Part shown: piece after piece, positions 25,714 to 35,411 of the stretch
Position numbering within the stretch: the stretch's first letter is position 1
Layout: each line of letters starts with the position of its first letter
Source: Spodoptera frugiperda
Lineage: Eukaryota > Arthropoda > Insecta > Lepidoptera > Noctuidae
Assembly (NCBI RefSeq): GCF_023101765.2
Contig: NC_064219.1
Span: 8,907,774 to 8,971,773, forward strand
DNA length: 64,000 bases
Reading direction: 5' to 3'
Notes under the pieces: model-generated
Database searches by the model: none
Seen by the model: only the letters and a program-made list of their open reading frames with translations
Told to the model about the DNA's origin: nothing
Program-made: the position numbers and the translations under genes

Positions 25714-28701
25714 ATGGAAGGTCAAATAAATGTTTTGAAGGATCTTCAGAGTGTGATGTCAAAAGCATTGACTAATTATAAGAAGAGTCCTAAAGATCGT
25801 TTAACTGTTGAGTACATAGAAACAAGACTCGAATTATTAGAAAATGATTGGTCTTTATTTAAAGATACAAAATCTCAACTTTATAAAACATATAAATTAG
25901 AAGATATCAGTCAAAAGGTTGTGGATATCTACGACACTACTGAAGATACCTACATAACATATAAATGTGCTATGAAGTCAGCTTTAAATAAATTAAAGGC
26001 CAAGGAATCTATAGCACCACAGGGTAGTGAATCAAACACGTTGTCTAAAGCAAGTTCATTGGTTAAACTGCCAAAAATCTCAATTCCTACCTTTTCGGGA
26101 AAATATAGTGAATGGACAACATTTTATGATTTATTTACATCTTTAGTTCATAATAATCCTTCCTTAGATAATGTACAAAAGCTTCATTATCTGAAAGGAC
26201 ATCTTACTGGTGAAGCTGAACAATTAATTAGGCATACACCTATCACAGATGCAAATTACAGTCAATGTTGGTTGCAACTGGAAAGGCGTTATGCTAATAA
26301 AAAGTATCTAACTAATTGTATTCTAAAAAGGTTATTCAGTCAAAAACGGTTACTCGTAGAATCAGCGTCAGGTTTGAAAGAGTTGTTGGATACAACAACT
26401 GATTGTTTGAGTGCTCTAACAAATTTAAAAATTGATGTTTCCACTTGGGATGTTATAATAATCCATATTGTCACTTTCAAACTTGACAATGAAACACGCA
26501 AACAGTGGGAACTTAGCATTTCTAATGACTCTAACAACGAGTTGCCCACCTTTGAACATTTTAAGAAATTTATAGAAAGTCGTTTCCGTGCATTAGAGTT
26601 TATAGAGCCAAAGAAAGTTCACCAGGGCAGTAATATTACACACGCTCATAGTTCAAGGGCAATGTTAGCGACAAAGACATCCAGCATGCTTTGCGAGTAT
26701 TGCTCTGAGTCGCATAAACTTTGCTTTTGCAAGAAATTCGCGAAACAATCAGTGGATCATAGGCGTGAATTTGTTGCAAAGAACAAAATTTGCTTTAATT
26801 GTTTGGGCAGCAACCATACAATTTACGATTGCAAAAAGCAAATGTCATGCCGAATTTGCAAAAAACGGCATCATTCCTTGTTACATCTCAACAGAGATGT
26901 CAACACAGGAAATGATAGCCAAGTTCAAGACACTGCAACTAAGTCTGCTGTCGATAATAATTCAACAAACGATAGTCAGATTATTGCTTGTTTGTCTACT
27001 GGCAAAATCGCTAAGCCAAGCCAAGTTTTGTTGGCTACTGCGCTAATCAAAGCAGAGTCCAAGACGGGTCAGTTTATGACCGTCCGAGCCCTACTCGATC
27101 AGGGGTCTCAGGCTTGTTTTATTACTGAGACCACAGTGCAATTACTAAGACTGAAAAAGAGTCTTGTACGTGGTGTTATTACTGGTCTAGGAAACAACAG
27201 TTCAACTACAGCAAAGTATATGGTGACTTTGACAATTAAATCTAAGACAGATGACAGCTTTCAATTAAAAATAAACGCATACGTTCTAACTAAGATCACT
27301 TCATACTTACCAGAAAAGAGTATGAATATAAGCTCATTTGACTGGATTGATAGCTATGGCTTATCTCTCGCAGATCCAAATTTCAACACTCCCAACAGAA
27401 TTGATATTCTTTTGGGAGCGGATGCTTACGCTTCCATTATTAAGGAAGGCATCGTGAGAAGTCCAACTGGTACACTCATCGCTCAGAGCACTGCTCTAGG
27501 ATGGATCCTTTCTGGGTTAGTAGCCAGTTCAAATGATAAAGAAATGCAGCATCTTCCTAAAAATATCAGTGTCAATTGTGCACATTTTAGCGAGGACAAT
27601 CTTCTAAGAAAGATTTGGGAGATAGAAGAGCAAAAAAGTTCAAAGAAAATATTAAATCCTAAAGAGCTGTATACCAAAACTACATTAAGAGATGATACAG
27701 GGAGATATATAGTACGCTTACCTTTTCGCGATGATGATCCTGCTTGCAAGAGTGGCGGTTCACGTTACATTGCTGAAATGAGACTCAAATCATTAGAAAA
27801 AAGATTAAGTAAAGACACATGCTTAAAAGATAAATACATAGGAGTAATAAATGAGTACTTACAATTAGGACATCTTCGACCTGTAAAAGAAGGCGATGAT
27901 AAAAAAGATCAAGCGGTATACTTACCAGACCACGCCGTAGTAAGGGATGGTGGAAAATGGAACAGTAACATTCAGAAAATTATGAAAATAATAGATCAAA
28001 TGAAGGAAACGGAAGGAGAAGTAGAACAAACAGGTCCTATAAAAGAAGAGAACAAGGATTTGGAGATCAAATTAGATAGTACAATTAAAATACTAGGACT
28101 TACCTGGTACCGGAACGATGATAGCTTCCAATACACAGTGAATCTTGCTCCGCTGACGACCGCACCTGTAACAAAAAGACAAGTTATATCTGACATAGCC
28201 AGATTGTTTGACCCTCTAGGTTGGTTAGCACCAAGTGTGGTGTTAGCAAAAGCTTTTATTCAAAAGTTATGGCTTGCAGGAGTAAGCTGGGATGAAGCGT
28301 TAAATAGAGAACTAGTACAAGAATGGAATACTTACCGTGAAGAGTTGACACTTCTTACCAAGGTTCGAATTCCTCGATGGCTTCGGAGTAAGTTTAAGGA
28401 TAAGTTGGAGCTTCATGGTTTTAGTGACACTTCCAAGATCGCGTATTCAGCAGTTGTTTACTTGCGAGTACGAAATGCCGTAGACGGAGTACACGTTTCG
28501 TTGCTGGTAGCACGAAATAGAGTGGCTCCTGTCAAGCAGGTCAACATACCACGTCTAGAATTGTGTGGAGCAGTTTTGTTGTCTAGATCATTGATTGAGG
28601 CAGCAGATGTTCTCAATCTTTCTACCGTTTTATGGTCGTGGTTAAATAGTCATCCTAGTAGGTGGAAAACATTTGCCACAAGTTCGTTGGTTATTAGGTA
28701 G
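25714..28701 (+). CDS. Bel/Pao Gag-protease-truncated Pol polyprotein
   Basis: A 995-residue frame with a favourable start context (A at -3, G at +4). Residues about 1-310 are Gag of DUF1759 type, including the LPKISIPTFSGKYSEW block near residue 118. Zinc-binding motifs follow: CX2CX4HX4C at about 360-373 and a CX2C...HH...H knuckle near 380. The retropepsin-like protease (DUF1758 type) has its active-site Asp at about 462 in LDQGS. The Pao linker (GRYIVRLPF, then YLPDHAVV) leads into Pol. At about residue 745 the reading jumps from the first RT block to GKWNSN, so the whole palm with its YVDD-type catalytic box is gone while the frame is kept. The C-terminal RT/connection part (GLTWYRNDD, FDPLGWLAP) follows. 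RNase H keeps Asp 905 (HGFSD) and Glu 949 (PRLEL), but the segment with the third acidic residue is missing between Ser 975 and Trp 976. The last eight residues are frameshifted. Gag and protease could be functional. Polymerase and integrase cannot be. Confidence 0.93.
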   Translation: MEGQINVLKDLQSVMSKALTNYKKSPKDRLTVEYIETRLELLENDWSLFKDTKSQLYKTYKLEDISQKVVDIYDTTEDTYITYKCAMKSALNKLKAKESIAPQGSESNTLSKASSLVKLPKISIPTFSGKYSEWTTFYDLFTSLVHNNPSLDNVQKLHYLKGHLTGEAEQLIRHTPITDANYSQCWLQLERRYANKKYLTNCILKRLFSQKRLLVESASGLKELLDTTTDCLSALTNLKIDVSTWDVIIIHIVTFKLDNETRKQWELSISNDSNNELPTFEHFKKFIESRFRALEFIEPKKVHQGSNITHAHSSRAMLATKTSSMLCEYCSESHKLCFCKKFAKQSVDHRREFVAKNKICFNCLGSNHTIYDCKKQMSCRICKKRHHSLLHLNRDVNTGNDSQVQDTATKSAVDNNSTNDSQIIACLSTGKIAKPSQVLLATALIKAESKTGQFMTVRALLDQGSQACFITETTVQLLRLKKSLVRGVITGLGNNSSTTAKYMVTLTIKSKTDDSFQLKINAYVLTKITSYLPEKSMNISSFDWIDSYGLSLADPNFNTPNRIDILLGADAYASIIKEGIVRSPTGTLIAQSTALGWILSGLVASSNDKEMQHLPKNISVNCAHFSEDNLLRKIWEIEEQKSSKKILNPKELYTKTTLRDDTGRYIVRLPFRDDDPACKSGGSRYIAEMRLKSLEKRLSKDTCLKDKYIGVINEYLQLGHLRPVKEGDDKKDQAVYLPDHAVVRDGGKWNSNIQKIMKIIDQMKETEGEVEQTGPIKEENKDLEIKLDSTIKILGLTWYRNDDSFQYTVNLAPLTTAPVTKRQVISDIARLFDPLGWLAPSVVLAKAFIQKLWLAGVSWDEALNRELVQEWNTYREELTLLTKVRIPRWLRSKFKDKLELHGFSDTSKIAYSAVVYLRVRNAVDGVHVSLLVARNRVAPVKQVNIPRLELCGAVLLSRSLIEAADVLNLSTVLWSWLNSHPSRWKTFATSSLVIR

Positions 28702-28768
28702 AATTTTAAAATCATCCACAATCAAACGACCGACTTCAAAGCTGTGCATTCTACCAGTAACCGATTGA
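28688..28768 (+). pseudogene. Remnant of Bel/Pao integrase C-terminal tail
   Basis: In a different frame from the upstream polyprotein, the sequence reads WLLGRILKSS...KRPTSKLCILPV and then stops at 28766-28768. This resembles the DUF5641-type tail that ends Pao integrases (a WPLGR...KRP.SKLCLLP pattern recalled from the family). It abuts the broken RNase H end. A deletion has therefore fused RNase H directly to the last residues of integrase and removed the integrase catalytic core. There is also a shortening inside the tail, between LKSS and the KRP motif. Confidence 0.75.
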
Positions 28769-28829
28769 TTGAGATCAACTTATTATTTGTCAGTTTTGTT
28801 GTGTAGTTACAAGTGTCAATTTTAATTTT

Positions 28830-29102
28830 ATTTAATTTTAAGTTCAATCCTTTTAAGAATGTTAATTTTATTTTTATATTATATTTTTTATAAGTTCTAT
28901 TCTTAAAAAGGATGTTAATTTTAATTTTTCATAACCTTAAGTTCAATCCTTAAACGGATTTTAATTTTAATTTTATATAGTTTTAAGTTAAGTTTTAAGT
29001 TCAATTCTTAAAAGAATGTCAAATTTACGTTTATATAATTTTAAGTTCAATTCTTCAAATGGAGGTCAATTTTACTTTTACATAGTTTTTAGTTCATTCT
29101 TG
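28830..29102 (+). repeat. Tandem ~50-bp repeats in the Bel/Pao 3' region
   Basis: Six degenerate units beginning with an AAGTTCAATTCTT-like word at 28840, 28892, 28939, 28997, 29043 and 29091 (46-58 bp spacing). Each is followed by GAATGTTAATTTTA-like AT-rich sequence. They lie between the end of coding sequence and the polypurine tract. They are non-coding and probably arose by template slippage. A structural role in the RNA is possible. Confidence 0.8.
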
Positions 29103-29130
29103 TGAAGGACATTCCGTCAGTAATGTCCTT

Positions 29131-29141
29131 GGTGGGCGGTA
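29131..29141 (+). other. Polypurine tract candidate
   Basis: GGTGGGCGGTA immediately before the 3' LTR. This position and G-rich composition are expected for the plus-strand primer of a Bel/Pao element. Confidence 0.6.
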
Positions 29142-29514
29142 TGTTGAAGACCAAAACCTAACAAGAAGTAACGAAACCATATTATTTATATTAATTATTT
29201 TTAGTTCAAATTTCATAACTAGATGGCGTTGCCGCAATTAAATTCGAGCTATGGTTTCGTTACATCGATTCACATAAGAGGCAATTTTTTATTGTATATG
29301 TCGTCTTCAGACCAAATAGTTCAAATATAAAGTCGTCGTATAGTCGTATTATTCGTGACGTCTTGTGGCGACCAAACAGGTCAATCCAATGAGGTCGTGT
29401 GACCATGTTGAGATAAATAGTTCAAATATACGAACCAGCAGTTCAAGCCTAAATAGTGGTTTAATTTCAACCCTATTAGCTACATCAGGTCAACAATTAC
29501 TTCGGTAATTAACA
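29142..29514 (+). repeat. 3' LTR of the Bel/Pao element
   Basis: 373 bp copy of the 5' LTR, about 99% identical apart from one short tandem-tract length difference. Its TATA-like box is TATAAAG at 29326-29332. It is followed directly by the ACCA target duplication. I see no AATAAA polyadenylation signal inside it. Confidence 0.95.
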
Positions 29515-29518
29515 ACCA

Positions 29519-30727
29519 TGGAAAATATATGTGAGGAGTTGAACATAATGATTTTATTTTTAAATAAACGGTACCATGAGTACCATAATTTTTGCAAAAT
29601 ACTCTCTTATGCAAATACAAAAAACTTTCCGGTTTTTTAAGAATATTCTAACACCAAGCGCTACGTTAGTGCGTGACGAATAGTTCGACATTCATTCTAG
29701 GTAGAAAATTGTGAGAAAAAATACGAATTACCCTCGCAGGCTCGTACCTGGGTAATCAGAGGAAATGTATGCGTGCCTCAAGGATACTGGGTAGGCGGGG
29801 ACTTACCTACGAAGCCGCGGGTGGCATAGCTTCCGCTGTCTCAGGGCCGTACGTTTGGACATAATTTAAGGATAAATATTGAATATTTGTTATTACAATA
29901 ATAGGTAAATAGATAAGTACTTAAACAGTGATTGCGCTAGGTCAGTAATTCGGAATGTACACAGTAAAAGACTTGTCTAACATAATAGCACAGATTTTTT
30001 GTCTTCCTGTTTGGGATATCCCAAAAGTTTCGGCACCCACTTTACCTCAGTTATGTTGTCAGGAGACGCTTTGTGTTACTTAGGGGCCGAGTCTATTGCT
30101 TAACAATGAAGGGTAGATAGTAGTTTTTATTAATAATCTCTTTTGCATCATAATTAGTTGGACGTAATTTCTGTTGTGACGCAACAAATGAGAAGAGGAC
30201 GTAAGCAAAGTAACATTTTCATCACACTTTAAAGTAGTTCTTCCTTCCCCAAGTTTGATGTCATGTGAATTAATTATTACTTGAACTAATACTTGCTTTG
30301 ATGTACGCAAGTATCACATCAACCTCATTATCCTGTTTCCTCGTGGACTGCAATGCGCCGTTCGCAGCTGCGCCATGTTTTTTTAGCGCGAAAACAGCGC
30401 AGATGCATACGGGTGCGGACATAGTGCGTGGGATCGCGGGAAATCAAATAAAGCGTTCTAGCGATACTGTGGCCAATTTACAACTGCGGGTTGAAAAAGA
30501 AATGGGGTTTTTTGGAACTGTTATAGATATTGAAGATACAAATTCGTTTATACAGCAACTGGGGATATGGTCAAGTGCATTGTTAAGTTGGTTTTGCTTT
30601 ATCCAAGTACGTCATTAGGTAATGAATAGTAATAATCAATTGTATAGTCTTTTGGGGTAATTGTGCTTCCTTTACACTTTATTACAATACACGTGTTTGT
30701 AATTTCTATGTGTCTCATCTTTATATA
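29519..30727. other. Gene-free stretch after the Bel/Pao element
   Basis: AT-rich with a modest GC-richer patch at 30340-30450. A 106-residue frame at 30298-30618 has no recognisable domain. Confidence 0.5.
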
Positions 30728-30729
30728 TA

Positions 30730-31194
30730 CAGTGAAACCTCGTTAAGTGAGACATCAAGGGACCTTCAAATTGGAATCACTTATAGAGGTATTCCACTAA
30801 CCCAGTGTCTCAGATAACCAGGTATAAATAAACATTTGTCTCATTTACAGAGGGTTCCATTAATGGAGGTGAACCTACGGGTTATTTTACATAAAGAGGT
30901 GTGATTCTAAAATAAAACAATGTGTTATGTGCACATTATAAATGAATAAGAATAAGTAAATCCACAAACAAAACGATGTTGTCTCAGTTACTGAGGTTTA
31001 TGCATTAAAATTCACTTGCTGTCTCAGTTATAAAGGTAACTAAGATGATAAATCGAAAGCACGAATCCCAGATATAGAGGGTTGGTTGTCCCACTAATAG
31101 AGATAATTCAGTGCCAATGGGTAGGGACGTCAGTATGAGTTCCATTTGTGGAGGTTTCTCACTTATCCAGGTCCCACTTAACCAAGTTTCACTG
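30730..31194. mobile_element. Pogo/Tigger-like MITE with internal motif array
   Basis: 465 bp between TA dinucleotides. The left end is CAGTGAAACCTCGTTAAGTG. The right end, read in reverse complement, is CAGTGAAACTTGGTTAAGTG, giving roughly 25-bp imperfect inverted repeats. The interior holds about a dozen degenerate copies of the TIR core (read CACTTAnnnAGGTTTC), for example near 30774, 30809, 30838, 30857, 30890, 30981, 31020, 31070, 31141 and 31158. No transposase is encoded. CAGT ends with a TA target are usual for pogo/Tigger elements. Confidence 0.85.
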
Positions 31195-31215
31195 TATAAT
31201 TCTTCTGTATGTGTG

Positions 31216-31561
31216 TATATCACTGAACTCCTCTTAAACGACTAGATCGATTTTGATGAAACTTTTTGTGTGTGTTCAAGGGGATCTGAGAATGGTTTAG
31301 ATTCACAATTTTGTCCGCTGGACAATGTTTTTTTAATTAATTTTTAATTTATTAGTAGTTGTTGATTTTGGAATGTTTTACATTGGATCCAGCAGACGGC
31401 GCTACCATCGCAGTGTCAAATATAAATGACGTTAGATATTGTCATAACAATTGAATAATAATTTTCATCAAAATGGTCAAGAAGGTTTTAGCTTATTAAA
31501 AAAGATTAAAATTTTCAAATTAAAGACGTGTAGACAGGACAACGTCTGTCGGGTCCGCTAG
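31216..31561 (+). mobile_element. Helitron-like non-autonomous element, 3' end
   Basis: Contains ACTGAACTCCTCTTAAACG and CGATTTTGATGAAACTTTT in its 5' part. It ends with a small hairpin (GACAG 31533-31537 / CTGTC 31546-31550), then GGGTCCGCTAG followed by T. A hairpin shortly before CTAG with a following T is the Helitron 3' signature. I recognise the block as a common lepidopteran repeat. The 5' end (expected TC after A) is not precisely defined. It abuts the MITE ending at 31194. Confidence 0.65.
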
Positions 31562-34121
31562 TTTTATCTAAAATCTATTGATTGATTGTATGCTTTGTCC
31601 TTGGACCCCGATACTTAAGTTATTAAGTTAGACTTTGTATATAGTCGGACGTATTGTTGTTGCTATGTATTGCTAAACACAAAACCTTAAGGACCTTGAT
31701 CTTGACCTCATATAAAGCCGGCTTTTAACACGTATTTGGGGAGTACTGTTCCTTATATCATATGGTATTAGTTCAGACCTATACCTAGTATTTTCATCTT
31801 GTATTGATTCGTTATCATTATTTACCAAGAGTTCATTCAACTTAGCCTGACATACTTTTTGGTGATTTACATCCCTATGTATCAGTATTTTCACCTTATT
31901 CGTAAAAAAGTCTGCTTCGTGTATAACTCAATCTTATTTATATAAAAAAAACATAAGTAAGCGAAATAATGATCTATAAACTAAAATCTTAATCCGCTTC
32001 CGCGCCCGCTACTATCTCCACTATACTACATACCAATCGATCGGCACGTTTGCACGACTGACGGTCACCGGGCGTCGACGCGCGCACATTACGCGGACGC
32101 GAAGCCGTTGCGCCCGCGCCGCGCCGCCAAATGGTGACTCACGCGCACCGATAGCGCGTCGATACTAACAACATTCGAATGTTTGTGCATCACTCACTTG
32201 TACTGGTATTTCGTCGCTTACTGCCCGATGCTTGGCTTTTAGGCCATCTTAACGAGCTAAATCTAGACTGCCTGATAGTCTGAGCGCTGGTGCTCAATCA
32301 GTACATGTCTATGTATTATCGATATCATTAGTATGTTTATATTATGTATTGTTAAACTTTAGGACATTTTTTCTTCACAGCTGTTAGACTATTATACTCA
32401 CAGATTTCACCTGTTATATTTGTTGCTCTTCCATCGCGACCGTGTTCGCGTGGGCTTATCTGTCTGTCTATGAAATGTCATACAAGACGTATCGAAAGAT
32501 ATGGTGTTCTATGGATGAAAGATTTTTCAACTAAAGCTGATGCATGATTGTAGCAGCTCTTGTCCATCAATTATCAAGAAAAGATCTCTTATTTGTTAAT
32601 GTCTGAGTAAAGGTGATAGGTACAAAACTGATGATGCTCTTGTCTGTAGTAAAGGAAATATGTTACATATACTGAATTTAAACTAGAGCAGGTCACATCA
32701 CTTATTATACAGTGCATACATGATACAGGTGATTGGAGCCAAGTTTATAACAAAAAAGATCTGCGTAATACAGCAGTCCTACTGTTAACCGATTACATAA
32801 AAACCCTAATATTATAATCAGAAACAAGGACTCGTGTAGCTGCTTATTCATAAAAACCAAACAGATATGACGTCATGATGTAATAAGAATAGCTGCTTAT
32901 CATATTTCGGCCAATTCATAAGGTGCAGACATAGTTTATCAGTGAAAACAAAATGCGATTGGCAATGAGCATTGAACTTGTGAAATACCGGTCACCGGCC
33001 GCCCTTGGTACGCATAGATTGTTCAGTTCTTTGAACCTATTTGTTTTTTTTAGAGTTTGTGTTGTATGCACCTGTAAAATACAGTAGTGCATGTTTTGTT
33101 TTGTTTGAAAGAGATTGGCGTGAGTTTTCTTACTGACAAGAGTGAGTTTATTTTCTTAATTTCTGTGATTAAATTAAATTAGGATTAATGTGTAACTAAT
33201 ATGTAGATTATCTTTAGTAGATTTCAGCTTTAGACGGCACGTCAATTTGTCGCACTAACGCCATCTACATATAACCAATTTCACCTAAATCAAAAACATT
33301 TTAGGACATTTTTTTGACGCCTATGCATTTCACCCAAACCATCAAAAGTTACCTGATCCGAAATCTTACAAGTAAACTATGAATTGATGTACCGTTTAAC
33401 CAACCCTTCTCTGAAAAAAAAGGGTCGTCGCAACATAAAAATATACAACACACAATGATCACAAACATCTTACGAACAGCTGATCTCAACGACCACTAAC
33501 ATGTCTATAAAACGTTTTCAACACAAAACGTATCGCTAAACTGCTGACTACGACAATTGTACATTATTAACACAACAAAATAACTTTTAATTCTCAACGA
33601 TAAAGTTCAAATTGGAACGTAACATAAAGGGCAATGATAATAACAACAGGGCAAAGAAAGGCCAGTTTAAAGTGAGCTGCCACCCTCGTGTCTTGAGTTA
33701 AAATTGGGGGTTGTGTGTAAAGGCCATGTAAAGCTGGTCGATTTATTGAGTTGCGTCGGAAAGTTTTGTAGATATTGAAACGAATAGCGCCACCTGTTGA
33801 GCTCGGTTTGCAACTTCGTTAATGGCTCTCTCTATTGGGCCAATGATGTCTGTGTTAGATTGTTGTTAAGTACTCAAATTATATCTGTTTATGAGGGATA
33901 AAGGCTACCGCGCTGGAACGTTATGGTACGTGTAACAGGTGATAATGAATCGGCCGTTAATACTTTATTATGGCCATATTTTTAAGACTTTTCAGACGAT
34001 TCGATGGACTTTATTTATGTTTATTTTCTGTAAGACTTGGAATGGTGTGTTCCGTAATTTGGTGACCGAAGTGTCATGTTTCTAATATATGATTTTTAAT
34101 TAAGTCTTCTTAGAATAACTT
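31562..34121. other. Gene-free stretch
   Basis: AT-rich, with the CpG island at 32.0-32.17 kb and a CRE palindrome at 32868. No coding features. Confidence 0.5.
32000..32170. promoter_or_regulatory. CpG-rich island with TGACTCACGCGC
   Basis: A GC-rich segment ending AAATGGTGACTCACGCGCAC, which carries an AP-1-like TGACTCA overlapping the recurring CTCACGCGC word (32138-32146). Confidence 0.25.
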
Positions 34122-34285
34122 AGACTGCCTTGTTGGTCGAGTGATCGCAAGTGCAACTGCCAGACAAGGCAGACAAGACAAGGTCTCAGGTTCGATACCC
34201 GGGTCGGGAAAAGTATTAGGTACTGGTCTTTTTGCGGTTTTTCGAAAATTTCTCAATAGTAGCACGGAGTCTAGAATCTCCCAAG
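34122..34285 (+). repeat. SINE B, 5' two-thirds
   Basis: GACTGCCTTGTTGGTCGAGT head with intact A and B boxes (GGTTCGATACC) and a 10-bp ACAAGGCAG-type internal duplication. Recognisable to CACGGAGTCTAGAATC and then lost. Confidence 0.85.
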
Positions 34286-34558
34286 ATCTGATAAGCAGGT
34301 ACATAGTACATACATACCAAGTGTCTACGCACGTCATTTTATGCACCTGATAAGCGCATTAATTAACGTTCAATCAATTAACAAGATTCCGATACTGTTG
34401 AAATATCTACCTATACTTAGATACTAGTTACTCCAGCGCGATTTCACCTTCTACTCAGCTCTTATTGATTATAGCCTATGCCTTCCTCAATAAATGGACT
34501 ATCTATAAAAAAAATATTCAATTCGAACCAGTAGTTCGAGATCAAACAAACAAATTTT

Positions 34559-34620
34559 TCTGTGAGGCCGTGGGATCACTCCGGTCGAGCCGGCCCATTT
34601 GTGCTGAAGCATGGATCAGG
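34559..34620 (-). repeat. Repeat C head fragment
   Basis: CTGTGAGGCCGTGGGATCAC and CGGTCGAGCCGGCCCATTTG, the complement of the repeat C head. Confidence 0.75.
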
Positions 34621-35099
34621 GTTTCTGTCAAAAAATTTGATCGATCCAGAGATTTTGGTTTAAGGATCGGTCAATAATTTCAGTCGTTTTCAGCCACTAC
34701 GTTAACCATTAAAGTGAAAACTTAAGTAGTCCAAAAGTCTACACGTTTGTCAAGGAAACCCATTCTCAAATTCAAATAATTTGATTTGAACTTTGTATCG
34801 TATTTATTAATTTCCTTATTATATAAATAAGTATACAATATTCAATCTAATTTGATCCACCCACGGACTAATGATTCACGTGCCATTTCAACGTAGGTAG
34901 ATACTTATGTCAAGGAAATCTGAAGATTTTCCTTTCAGTTCTCGCGCAAATTACAAGGTAGAGGTGTTATGGTACGCCCAGGTTTCGCCGGTTACATGTA
35001 TTTTGGTCTTATAGGGCTCTGACTGTTGCTTTGCGTCACAAATTCTGGATATTAGTGAGATGGTCACAATTGAATAAATTAATTTAAATAGTTCTGGAA

Positions 35100-35150
35100 A
35101 TTGGATCTGAGATCCCTTGCTGAACAATCGCTTGACTGGACCAAAGAGTT
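35100..35150 (-). repeat. SINE B head fragment, inverted
   Basis: GATCCCTTGCTGAACAATCG is the complement of the SINE B segment between the A and B boxes. It lies in tandem orientation with the copy at 35166. Confidence 0.5.
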
Positions 35151-35165
35151 ACTCTGTGTAGTGTA

Positions 35166-35411
35166 ACATCACGCCTTTTATCCCCGAAGGAGTAGGCAGA
35201 GGTGCACATTACGGCACGTAATGCCACTGTACAATGTACACCCTTTTTCACCATTTGTGGTATACATTCTATGTAATAGTGGGTGAGCCTATTGCCATAT
35301 ACTGGGCACAATTCCAGATTCCGTGATACTACTAAGGAATTTTTGATAATCGAACCCGAGACCCCTTGCCCGGCAGTCGTACTTGCGACCACTCGACCAA
35401 CGAGGCAGTCT
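35166..35411 (-). mobile_element. SINE B copy, inverted
   Basis: Read on the minus strand: GACTGCCTCGTTGGTCGAGT head, then the family body, ending AAAAGGCGTGATGTTAC. A partial second head (35100-35150, minus strand) lies just beyond its 3' end. Confidence 0.9.

Larger units (their letters stand above)
24717..29514 (+). mobile_element. Bel/Pao LTR retrotransposon, internally deleted
   Basis: A 4.8-kb LTR element: two LTRs beginning TGTT and ending AACA (380 and 373 bp), flanked by a 4-bp duplication ACCA (24713-24716 and 29515-29518). In order it carries a tRNA-Tyr-type primer binding site, a repeat-bearing leader, one long gag-pol frame, an out-of-frame integrase tail, a tandem-repeat 3' region and a G-rich polypurine tract. 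Autonomous Bel/Pao elements are usually longer (roughly 6-9 kb). The missing length is the reverse transcriptase palm, part of RNase H and nearly all of the integrase. Family assignment rests on the DUF1759-type Gag, the LDQGS aspartic protease, and the Pao-specific linker and RNase H motifs. The near-identical LTRs and intact target duplication indicate a recent insertion. It must have moved using enzymes from a related complete element, or have been deleted after insertion. Confidence 0.96.
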
